Below, in pieces: positions 1 through 6,770 of a stretch of 19,836 nucleotides of DNA. Each line of letters starts with the position of its first letter. Positions within the stretch are counted from its first letter, which is position 1. The notes under the pieces are model-generated. The model saw nothing but the letters and a program-made list of their open reading frames with translations, was not told where the DNA came from and ran no database searches. The DNA is from Deltaproteobacteria bacterium (GTDB lineage: Bacteria; Desulfobacterota; Desulfarculia; Adiutricales; Adiutricaceae): the NCBI GenBank assembly GCA_031267005.1, contig JAIRZX010000012.1:1-19836 (forward strand). Reading direction: 5' to 3'. A program made the position numbers and the translations under genes.

Positions 1-29
1 ACATGCCCGGCAAGTTCGTGCGGCTGTAG
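1..29 (+). CDS. Possible 3' end of an upstream gene (partial)
   Basis: One frame is open from the left edge and ends at a TAG at 27-29, giving the C-terminal residues MPGKFVRL. The next good ribosome-binding site follows about 30 bp later, which fits the end of a preceding gene in the same operon. Only nine codons are visible, so the product cannot be named and the frame could be open by chance. Confidence 0.3.
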
Positions 30-70
30 CGGAGCGGACGGGGCCGGGAAGGGCCCGGATGGAGGCTATG

Positions 71-3000
71 ATGGCGGCAGGCGCCGGGACGGTTTTCACC
101 TTCGGGCTGGGCGCGAGGCCCGACTTGGAGTTTAAGGTCCTCTCGTTTTCGGGGGAAGCCGCGTTAAACTCGCTGTACCGCATAGATTTGACCGCCGTGG
201 CGGGAAAAGCCGCCTCCCCGGGCCCGGGAGGCCCGGGAGCCGCCGGCGGGCCGGGATCCGCGGGAGGCGCGGGATCCTCGGCAGGCCGGGGAGGCTCAGG
301 CGGCCCGCCGGGGCCGGGAGACCGCGGGGGCCCGCCGGGACCCGGGGGCCCCGGCGCCGGGCCGGCCGACGCGGACGCCTTCGCTTCGGGCCTTTGCGGG
401 GAGAGGGGCGTCTTCCGGATCGTCTCCCCGGCCGGCCGCGGCCGCGCCGCCGGGGCGGCCGGCCCCTCTTGCTCCTGGGGGGAGGGAGTATGGCACGGGG
501 TCGTGACCTCGGCCAGGTGCTCCAGGCGCTTCGGTGGGCTCACGACGGTGGACGTCCGCCTGGAGCCTGAGCTCTCGGCCATGAGGGGCGAGCGCAGGAG
601 CCGGATTTGCCTCGACATGTCCGGGGCGGACGCGGCGAGGGACGCGCTCAGGGCCTCCGGCATCCCGGACTCGGGCTTCCGCTTCGAGGCCGGGCGGGGG
701 GGCGGGCCCAGGGAATTCGCCCTCCAGTACTGCGAGGATTCCCTGGATTTCCTCATGAGGACCCTGGAGCGCGAGGGCATCTCGCTTAGCTTCGAGCAGG
801 GGCCGGACAGGGAGGTGGCCGTGTTCCGCGACTCGAACGGGGGCTTCCCGCCGTTGAGGGGCCCTGACGGGCGGGAGGCGGAGTGCCCGCCCTCGGCCGC
901 GAGCGGGCTCGCGCCCGGGTCCGGGACCCTTGAACTTTTCGGGCTCAGGCGGGAGTCGCGGACTCCGGCCAGGCTGGTGAGGCTGCGCGACTACGACTGG
1001 AAGAACCCCAACAGGCCCCTGGAGGCGGCGCTGGAAGTTTCGGATCAGGGCAAGGGCGAGATTTACCTCTACGGCGAGAACTTCCAAAGCGAGGGCGAGG
1101 GGCGGCGGCTCGCGGAAATACGCCGGGACGAGGAGCTCTGGGACTCCGAGCGCTACGTTTGCGAGTGCTCGGTCCCCGGGCTGTTCCCCGGCGCCACCTT
1201 GGCCGTCAAGGGAAGCGGGGGGATGGACGGGCGCTACCTCGTTTCAGGGTGCCGCTTCGAAGGCAGCCAGGCCATGAGCGTCCCCGTCCTCCCGGGAACG
1301 TCCGGTTCCGGACGGAACTCGGACGCGGGAGGCTTGCCGGGCCCGGGCGCCCTGTACGGGGAAGGCCCCGGCGGGGACGGCCCAGGCCGCGGCTGCGGGT
1401 ACGGGCAAGGCGCCTGGGGCGGGGGCCGGGGGAACGGGAACGCCGCCGGCTTCTGGGCCGATCCCGCCGCTTCCGGGGACGCCGTTTGGGGGGGGGCGGG
1501 CTCTCCTTCCCCCGGCCCGGCGGGGGCTGGCCCTTCCCCGGGCCTTTCCCCCTTCCGCCCCGGGGGCCCCGGCCGGGGCCCCCGCCCGGAGGAGGGCTTC
1601 AGGCAGCGCGTGGCGATGGGCCGGCTGGACAAACCCTACAGGCCTAAAAGGACCGCCCCCCGCCCCCGGGTTCCGGGGAGGTTGACGGCCAAGATCGACG
1701 GGCAGGGGGCGGGGGTCATGCCGGAGATGGACGGCTTCGGGCGCTACAAGGTGCTCTTCCCCTTCGACCTTTCGGGTCGCGGCGGGGGCAAGGCGAGCCC
1801 CTGGATCCGCATGGCCCAGCCCTTCGCCGGAAGGGGCAGCGGCCAGTGCTTCCCCCTGAGCCCGGGAACCGAGGTCCTGGTGGCCTTCGAGGAGGGCGAC
1901 CCCGACCGGCCCGTAATTACCGGGGCGGTGCCGGACGCGGCGACGGCCACCCCGGTCAACCAGGCGCTGTCCGACGCTTCCGGGATAGTCAGCCGGGGGG
2001 GCGGGTCGCTCGTGTTCGGGGAAGCCGAGGGCAAGCAGAACGTCACCCTGGTGGCGGGATCGCGCCAGGGTTCCGTCACGGTGGCCGCCGGGTCGCCCAC
2101 GGTCGCCGCCTTCCACGCCGGCCTGGAGGGTTTCTACGCGGTCTCGGACGCGGCCAACAGCTTGGTCGGGACTACGCGCGGGGCGGGATTCTGCCACGAC
2201 CTCATCTGTACCACCGGGCTGGAGGCGCGCTTCGTAACCGCCATGGCGGCGATCCGGTCGGCCATAGAAACCGTGCAGGACGGGGTTTCCGTCGCCGCGG
2301 ACAGCGGCGCCGAAGTGGGGACCTTGCAGGAGGCCGCGAAGTTCGCGAACTACGGGGCCACGGGGATGCAGCTGGGGATTCCGCCCGTGGTCTCGATCGC
2401 CCGGGCCATACCGTTCAAAAGGATCCTGAAGAAGATCCCCTTGGTGAACAAGTTCGTGGACGACTACGCCGAGCCGCCCCCGGACACGGTCCTGGGCCCG
2501 GGCGACCCGGACGACCACGTCTTCTCGCTCGCCGCCGACGAGAACGGCGCGGCGGGAAGGTGGAGGACCGGGCCGGGGCTCACCGTCCCGCAGATCCTGA
2601 CGCTTCTGGGCATTTTCCTGGCGACCCCCGGCAGGACCGTCGCGCGGGACTACACCGGCGCGGCGGTGGACCTCCTTACCGTCTTCGGCGCCATGAAATC
2701 GCTCTTAAGCGGCACCACGGGGCGGGCCAGGGGCGCCACCGTGAGCGACGACGCCTCCTACGTTTCGCTCCTCTGCAAGGGGCTGGGCGCCTTCTCGTCC
2801 AGGGGGACGCTGATCCTGGAGTCCGCCGCCGGGCGCAGGCTCGGCGACGATTTGAGGTACGCCGACATGAGGGCGCACTCCGGGTGGAAGGATTTGGCCG
2901 CGGCGGACGGGGCGGACCCGAAGACGGCCGTCCTGTTGCGCGGGAAGATCGTGAGGACCCTCGCCCAGGAGGCGAGCGTGGCCGGGACGGAGCTCGTGGC

Positions 3001-3592
3001 CATAAAGTCGCCCGCCTTGATCCGCCTGGCCTCCGGGCCCCGCGAGCCGGAGGCCGCCCGCCCCGGGGGGGCGGGGTTGGCCGACGCGAACCTGAAGCTG
3101 GTGCGCCTGGCCGAAGGCCCCCCGCTGGCCAAGGGCGTATCGGCGGAGGTCCTGGAGGGCTCCGGGGAGGGCTCCGCGGCGAGGATGTGCTGCTTCGACC
3201 CGGCCGGCGCGGTTTTGGTCCTCCAGGGCGCCCATTCCGACGAGCAGGCCAAGCCCGGAGCGGCCCAGGGGAGGCGTTTCGAGCTTTCGGACGGCGCGGG
3301 GGCCCTCTTGCGGGACGCGCCGAAGCGCAGGCTTTCCGTCTCCGCCAAGGACGGGACGCTTTTGGAGGGCGGGGACGGGGCGGAGCTGAAGCTCGCCGGC
3401 AAGCAGATCCGGATAGCGGGCAAAAAATCCTCGCTGACCTTAGGCGAGGGCAAGGCGCTCTTCAAGGGGGACGGGGATCTGAATGGGGTGGCGGGGCAAA
3501 CCGGCAAGCTCCTGTGCGGGGCCGCCGGGTTCAAGCTCGAGGCGCAGGGCACGGCCTCCCTGAAGGCGGCGCTCGTGAAGTTCGCCAAATGA
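71..3592 (+). CDS. vgrG: T6SS spike protein VgrG (TssI) with a long C-terminal extension
   Basis: VgrG trimers form the phage gp27/gp5-like spike ejected by the T6SS. The gp27-like part is recognisable from FTFGLGARPDLEFKVLSF near the N-terminus, GVWHGVVTSA, and QYCEDSLDFLMRTLEREGIS at about residues 218-237. The gp5-like OB domain lies at about 536-622, with SPWIRMAQPFAGRGSGQCF and GDPDRPVITGA. Two Gly/Pro-rich insertions, at about 46-105 and 410-510, interrupt the gp27-like part and precede the OB domain. After the OB domain the protein continues for about 550 residues. Beta-spike-like sequence is interrupted at about 680-904 by a segment with hydrophobic stretches, and resumes as short beta repeats near the C-terminus. 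At 1173 residues it is well above the usual 600-800. ATG at 71 is preferred because GGAGG at 61-65 lies 5 nt upstream; ATG at 59 or 68 is possible. A GC-rich hairpin follows the stop directly. Confidence 0.93.
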   Translation: MAAGAGTVFTFGLGARPDLEFKVLSFSGEAALNSLYRIDLTAVAGKAASPGPGGPGAAGGPGSAGGAGSSAGRGGSGGPPGPGDRGGPPGPGGPGAGPADADAFASGLCGERGVFRIVSPAGRGRAAGAAGPSCSWGEGVWHGVVTSARCSRRFGGLTTVDVRLEPELSAMRGERRSRICLDMSGADAARDALRASGIPDSGFRFEAGRGGGPREFALQYCEDSLDFLMRTLEREGISLSFEQGPDREVAVFRDSNGGFPPLRGPDGREAECPPSAASGLAPGSGTLELFGLRRESRTPARLVRLRDYDWKNPNRPLEAALEVSDQGKGEIYLYGENFQSEGEGRRLAEIRRDEELWDSERYVCECSVPGLFPGATLAVKGSGGMDGRYLVSGCRFEGSQAMSVPVLPGTSGSGRNSDAGGLPGPGALYGEGPGGDGPGRGCGYGQGAWGGGRGNGNAAGFWADPAASGDAVWGGAGSPSPGPAGAGPSPGLSPFRPGGPGRGPRPEEGFRQRVAMGRLDKPYRPKRTAPRPRVPGRLTAKIDGQGAGVMPEMDGFGRYKVLFPFDLSGRGGGKASPWIRMAQPFAGRGSGQCFPLSPGTEVLVAFEEGDPDRPVITGAVPDAATATPVNQALSDASGIVSRGGGSLVFGEAEGKQNVTLVAGSRQGSVTVAAGSPTVAAFHAGLEGFYAVSDAANSLVGTTRGAGFCHDLICTTGLEARFVTAMAAIRSAIETVQDGVSVAADSGAEVGTLQEAAKFANYGATGMQLGIPPVVSIARAIPFKRILKKIPLVNKFVDDYAEPPPDTVLGPGDPDDHVFSLAADENGAAGRWRTGPGLTVPQILTLLGIFLATPGRTVARDYTGAAVDLLTVFGAMKSLLSGTTGRARGATVSDDASYVSLLCKGLGAFSSRGTLILESAAGRRLGDDLRYADMRAHSGWKDLAAADGADPKTAVLLRGKIVRTLAQEASVAGTELVAIKSPALIRLASGPREPEAARPGGAGLADANLKLVRLAEGPPLAKGVSAEVLEGSGEGSAARMCCFDPAGAVLVLQGAHSDEQAKPGAAQGRRFELSDGAGALLRDAPKRRLSVSAKDGTLLEGGDGAELKLAGKQIRIAGKKSSLTLGEGKALFKGDGDLNGVAGQTGKLLCGAAGFKLEAQGTASLKAALVKFAK

Positions 3593-3593
3593 T

Positions 3594-3611
3594 CGCCGCG
3601 CCGCCGCGGCG
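3594..3611 (+). terminator. GC-rich hairpin directly after vgrG
   Basis: A perfect inverted repeat, CGCCGCG-CCGC-CGCGGCG, starts one base after the vgrG stop codon. The 7-bp all-GC stem should be stable, but no T-tract follows, so it is not a standard intrinsic terminator. It could act as a 3'-end stabiliser or pause site. Confidence 0.35.
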
Positions 3612-3722
3612 TCCCCCGCAAACCCTTCCCGTTTCCCCCCGTCCGGTCGGCTGGCGCCCCGTAAATTGATTGCGGCGCGCTTCAGGCGTCCTCAGCGAGC
3701 CTTGCCGCTTTCCCCCGTCCGG

Positions 3723-3749
3723 TTGACAAGCGGCGTTAAAAGGGATAAT
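3723..3749 (+). promoter_or_regulatory. Sigma70-like promoter candidate
   Basis: A consensus TTGACA lies at 3723-3728 and GATAAT at 3744-3749, separated by 15 nt (16 nt if ATAATT is taken as the -10). The boxes are good but the spacing is shorter than the usual 17 nt. It lies in an AT-richer patch about 130 bp after vgrG. A transcript from here would start near 3756 and carry the three-codon ORF, and could read on to tssA. Confidence 0.45.
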
Positions 3750-3779
3750 TACAGGCAAGGCCCGATAAGGAGTTTTGCA

Positions 3780-3791
3780 ATGCCCGCTTAG
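3780..3791 (+). other. Three-codon minimal ORF (M-P-A-stop) with a strong ribosome-binding site
   Basis: AAGGAG at 3767-3772 is followed by 7 nt and then ATG CCC GCT TAG. The ribosome-binding site is one of the best in the window yet leads to only three codons. It lies just downstream of a promoter-like site and upstream of a hairpin plus T-tract. This could be a leader mini-ORF, part of a small RNA, or the remnant of a gene that lost its body. The same frame after TAG stays open to a TGA near 3940, but the product resembles nothing known. Confidence 0.3.
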
Positions 3792-3854
3792 GCCGTTCCG
3801 CGTCGCGGCGCCTTGGCGGCGCGCGGCCGGGCCCCGCGCTCCGCCCGGCAAAGC

Positions 3855-3878
3855 GCTTCGATCGGAGCTGATTTTTTT
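3855..3878 (+). terminator. Possible intrinsic terminator
   Basis: GCTTC-GATC-GGAGC (3855-3868) can form a 5-bp stem including one G-U pair, followed after three bases by seven T residues at 3872-3878. The stem is short, so the call is weak. It would end a transcript of about 120 nt started at the promoter candidate at 3723-3749. Confidence 0.35.
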
Positions 3879-3886
3879 CCGAAAAT

Positions 3887-3910
3887 TTGTCAAGTTGTAA
3901 ACCATGACAA
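3887..3910. promoter_or_regulatory. Inverted repeat, possible operator
   Basis: TTGTCA (3887-3892) and TGACAA (3905-3910) are perfect inverted arms 12 nt apart, and the symmetry extends by AAATT-type bases with one bulge. The AT-rich setting and spacing suit a dimeric regulator site, but nothing else identifies it. Confidence 0.25.
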
Positions 3911-4000
3911 TTTCCCCGTTGCGTTTTCGGCTTGAACGCGCCGTTTGCGGAACGCTGAGGCTTCCCGTCCATGAAAGTTCCTTAAGGCCGAATAGTCCAG

Positions 4001-4036
4001 CCTGCCAAGACCGGTAAGCCTGCCAAGACCGGTAAG
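4001..4036. repeat. Two exact 18-bp tandem copies
   Basis: CCTGCCAAGACCGGTAAG occurs at 4001-4018 and again at 4019-4036 without a spacer or mismatch. It lies outside any recognisable gene. Confidence 0.9.
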
Positions 4037-4409
4037 CTTAAGAAATACATCCAGCTCGTTTTTTCCCCGTTTAATATTTTCGGTGCGGCGACTGCCGTAT
4101 TCTTTCGGCGCGGGCAAGCCTTTTCCGGCGCGTCGCCAGCTTCGCCCGGGTCCTGGGCGCCCGCAATTATTCCGTTTCCCGCTTCCCGCTTCCCGCCTCC
4201 CGCGTCCGAGCGGGGAGCGCCGCTTGAGTCCGGACAGCCGTCTTTAACGTTTCCGGCGGAGCCTCCAGCGGCGCAAGGCCCGGCGGGCCGGATTCCCGCG
4301 CCCGCCGGTAGCCGCCAACCCGGCCCGGACCGCGGCTCTCTCCCGATCCAAACCCGATTAAACCCCCGGACCGTTCCCACCCCGGCCGCGGCATAAGTCT
4401 TAAGACTGC

Positions 4410-4530
4410 CCCGAACCTGAACCCAACCCTGAACCTGAACCTGAACCCGAAACTGAACCCGACCCCGAACCTGAACTAGACCCCGAACTTGAACCCGACC
4501 TCGATCCAAACCCGATCCCGAACCTGACCC
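4410..4530. repeat. GAACCT/GAACCC hexamer array upstream of tssA
   Basis: About 120 bp consist of variants of the hexamers GAACCT, GAACCC and GACCCC. Read in one frame this would be a Glu-Pro repeat, like the Glu-Pro linkers coded inside the DUF2169 fusion gene, but that frame has a TAA just upstream and is not the tssA frame. It ends about 20 bp before the tssA start and so lies where its leader would be. Confidence 0.8.
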
Positions 4531-4548
4531 GAGGGCTTACGATCCAAT

Positions 4549-6180
4549 ATGGCACTATCCACCGAAGAGTTGCATGCGGTCGCCGCGGAACCCGTCCCGG
4601 GCGATTCGCCCGCCGGCAAGGACGTGCGCCTGGAGCCGGACTTCATGGCGCTCCAGTCAGAGATAGACAAGCTCAATTCCATGACCGGGGCTGCGGGGGG
4701 CGTGAACTGGGCCAACGTGGAGACTCTCGCGTCCAAGATACTCAAGGAGTCTTCCAAGGACATCCTGGCCGCGGTGTACCTCGCCGCGGCCTTGGGGGAG
4801 ACGGACGGGCCGGCGGGCATAACTGAAGGGGCCGGGTTCCTGGCGGAATTCGTGCAGGGCTGGTGGCCCCAGCTCTTGCCGCCCATAAAACGCATGCGCG
4901 CCAGGGTCAACGCCGTGGAGTGGTGGCGGGACCGCACCGTGCAGCTTTTGGAGAAGTACGCCGGCCCGCCCGTGCCCCAGTCAGCGGTGGACGCCGCCAA
5001 GGAGGCGGTGGAGCGCCTGGACAAGATACTGGGGGAGACGAGCGAGGGCCTCCCCACCGTGCGCGAGGTGGCCAAAAACCTTCCCGCGCTCCCTGTAGCG
5101 GCCGAGGCCCCGCCGCCTCCTGAAACCCCGGCCGCGGCGCCGGGGCCCGGAGCGGCCGGCGCTCCCGCTGATTCCTCGCCCGTTGCCGGCCCCGTCCAAG
5201 GAACGCAAGGCGCCCAGGGGGCTCCGGGTTTGAGCCCCGCCCCGGACGGGGCCGCCGGATCCGCCGTAGCGCTTCCCCCGCCCCCGGCCGCGGCCAAACC
5301 CGGCGAGGGACTGGACAGCCCGGGGGCCGCGGCGGCCTTGAAGGCCGTTTCGGGCGCCCTTGACGCGTACCTGTCTTTCTTTTACGGGAGCTTCGAGAGC
5401 CCGCGCTATTGGGATCTCTCGAGGACGCGGCTCTGGCTGGCCGTGGAGTCGCCCCCGCCCGCCGAGAACGGCAAGACCATGCTTCAGGCGCCCCCCGGCG
5501 AGATCCTGGCGGGCTTGAAGTCGCTTTTGGGCGCCGGGCGCTTCAAGGACTGCCTGGCCTCGGCAGAGGACAAGAGGGTCTCTTTCGTCTTCTGGCTCGA
5601 TTTGGACATGATCTCGGCCAAGGCCCTGGAGGGGGCGGGGTTCGGGAGCTGCGCGGCCGCGCTTGCGGGCCGCGTGTCGTCTTTCGCCTCGCGGCTGCCC
5701 GGCATAACGGATCTGGCGTTCGACGACGGGACGCCCTTCGCGTCCCAGGACGCCAAGGACTGGCTCGCCTCCGCGGGAGCCGGGGGCGGCGGCGGGGCCG
5801 GCCCTTCCGAAACCGCCCTCTACGACCGTTACCTCGAGGGGGACGCGGCCAAATCCCTCTCCGATCTGGGCGAGGCCGCCGCGAGGCCGCGCAGCGGCCG
5901 CGAGGCCCTGCTCGCCCGGGCCGCCGAGATGCGGCTTTACATGAGGACGGGGAGGGCCGTGGAGGCCGCGGCGCTCGCCCGCTGGGCCGTCGCGGAGTGC
6001 GGCCGCCTCGAATTGTGCCTCTACGATCCGGGCGCGGCCGCCAAGGCCATGCAGGCCGCGGTCCAGGCCCTCAAGGTCGCGGGGCCCGAGTTCAAGTCGG
6101 ACTACCTGGCGGCCCTGGCCAACCTGGCGCTGTGCGGCCCCCGCGCGGTCTCGGATCTGCCGCCCGCCGAGATCCTTTAA
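4549..6180 (+). CDS. tssA: T6SS assembly protein TssA (ImpA family)
   Basis: TssA proteins cap or organise the baseplate and guide tube/sheath polymerisation in the cytoplasm. The N-terminal ImpA domain is clear: PAGKDVRLEPDFMALQSEI at about residues 21-40, VNWANVETLASKILKESSKD, a run of alanine-rich helices, GWWPQLLPP near 104, and RVNAVEWWRDRT. A Pro/Ala/Gly linker covers about 185-255. A middle helical region (about 265-375) and a C-terminal helical region (about 430-543) follow, as in the variable C-terminal halves that define TssA subclasses. The 543-residue length is normal for a long TssA. The ATG is in the right place relative to the ImpA motif, but its ribosome-binding site is poor: GAGGG lies 13 nt away. 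The gene is flanked by non-coding repeat arrays on both sides. Confidence 0.9.
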   Translation: MALSTEELHAVAAEPVPGDSPAGKDVRLEPDFMALQSEIDKLNSMTGAAGGVNWANVETLASKILKESSKDILAAVYLAAALGETDGPAGITEGAGFLAEFVQGWWPQLLPPIKRMRARVNAVEWWRDRTVQLLEKYAGPPVPQSAVDAAKEAVERLDKILGETSEGLPTVREVAKNLPALPVAAEAPPPPETPAAAPGPGAAGAPADSSPVAGPVQGTQGAQGAPGLSPAPDGAAGSAVALPPPPAAAKPGEGLDSPGAAAALKAVSGALDAYLSFFYGSFESPRYWDLSRTRLWLAVESPPPAENGKTMLQAPPGEILAGLKSLLGAGRFKDCLASAEDKRVSFVFWLDLDMISAKALEGAGFGSCAAALAGRVSSFASRLPGITDLAFDDGTPFASQDAKDWLASAGAGGGGGAGPSETALYDRYLEGDAAKSLSDLGEAAARPRSGREALLARAAEMRLYMRTGRAVEAAALARWAVAECGRLELCLYDPGAAAKAMQAAVQALKVAGPEFKSDYLAALANLALCGPRAVSDLPPAEIL

Positions 6181-6223
6181 GGTTTACAGCTTAAGGGACC
6201 GGCACGGGCGCGCGTCCCTGCGG

Positions 6224-6307
6224 GCGGGAGGCGGCTTGCGGCTGGCGGGAGGCGGCTTGCGGCTGGCGGGAGGCGGTTGGCAGGCGGCGGGAGGCGGCTT
6301 GCGGCTG
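6224..6307. repeat. 21-bp tandem repeat, four copies
   Basis: A 21-bp unit beginning GCGGGAGGCGGCTTG repeats at 6224, 6245, 6266 and 6287. Copies 1, 2 and 4 are identical and copy 3 has several changes. Shorter GCGGGAGGCG fragments continue to about 6342. The array starts about 45 bp after the tssA stop. Confidence 0.9.
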
Positions 6308-6537
6308 GCGGGAGGCGGGAGGCGGCGGGCGGGAGGCGGCCCGGAATTTGCTTTGTCCCGGTTACAGTGAAGGGCGGGAGGCGGGCGGAACCGCCGGGAT
6401 CCCGCGTCTAAAGATTAAGAAGCATAAGGGCCTGCGCCCGCTGACGGGCCCGGGAGGCCGGGGCCGCCGGAGGCCGAAGGTGGCGCCAACTGCTCGGGCG
6501 CCGGAAAGTCGTGAGGCCGCGACGGCCGAAGTTCAGG
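6308..6537. other. Rest of the gap between tssA and the DUF2169 fusion gene
   Basis: An open frame from 6348 runs into the downstream gene, but its first 141 codons are arginine/glycine-rich low complexity produced by repeat DNA. No protein-like domain, RNA gene or clear promoter was seen. The 20 AT-richer bases near 6342-6370 have no recognisable boxes. Confidence 0.5.
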
Positions 6538-6665
6538 AAGGCCGGATGCCGGGACGGAGGAAGGCCCGAAAGGCCGGATGCCGCGAAGGCCGGAGATTTC
6601 GAAGGCCGGATGCCCGGACGGATGGAGGCCCGAAAGGCCGGATGCCGGGACGGCTTAAGGGCAGG
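6538..6665. repeat. 32-bp periodic repeat, four copies
   Basis: The core AAGGCCGGATGCC occurs at 6538, 6570, 6602 and 6634, exactly 32 bp apart. In copies 1, 3 and 4 the match extends to about 20 bp (…GGGACGG or close variants), while the remaining 12 bp vary. As 32 is not a multiple of 3, each copy is read in a different frame, which argues that this DNA is not translated. It ends about 105 bp before the downstream start codon. Confidence 0.85.
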
Positions 6666-6770
6666 AGGCCGGGGCGCCCGCGAGCGGGGCGGCCGGGGGG
6701 AGAGGCCTCGGACGGCGCAGGAATTTCAAAAGCGAGCGGGGCCGCAGGGGCGCCCGCGGGAAGGGCGGAG

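Larger units (their letters stand above)
3612..4548. other. Gene-free stretch between vgrG and tssA
   Basis: No open frame here on either strand resembles a known protein or has a convincing start with a ribosome-binding site, apart from the three-codon ORF at 3780-3791. The stretch alternates GC-rich sequence with AT-richer patches at about 3720-3780, 3870-3930 and 4045-4085. It holds the promoter-like site, the possible terminator, an inverted repeat and two kinds of short tandem repeat listed separately. A TTCCCGC-type short repeat also occurs near 4170-4200. Confidence 0.6.

Noticed and set aside
1846..3669. Long +strand frame overlapping the vgrG 3' half
   Set aside because: It is an out-of-frame shadow, rich in Arg and Gly, with no recognisable motif; the vgrG frame is clearly the coding one.
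3780..3942. Read-through of TAG in the mini-ORF, for example as pyrrolysine
   Set aside because: The continued frame resembles no protein, and nothing in the window indicates a pyrrolysine system.
3982..4509. Minus-strand ORF starting with VQVRG repeats
   Set aside because: Its N-terminus is the antisense translation of the GAACCC hexamer array and the rest shows no protein-like pattern.
6538..6665. CRISPR array
   Set aside because: The conserved core is only 13-20 bp, the variable part about 12 bp, and there are no cas genes; typical spacers are near 30 bp or longer.
6348..6770. Extension of the DUF2169 fusion gene to an upstream TTG start
   Set aside because: The added 141 residues are arginine/glycine low complexity derived from 32-bp repeat DNA that changes frame at each copy; the family-type N-terminus with a ribosome-binding site starts at 6771.
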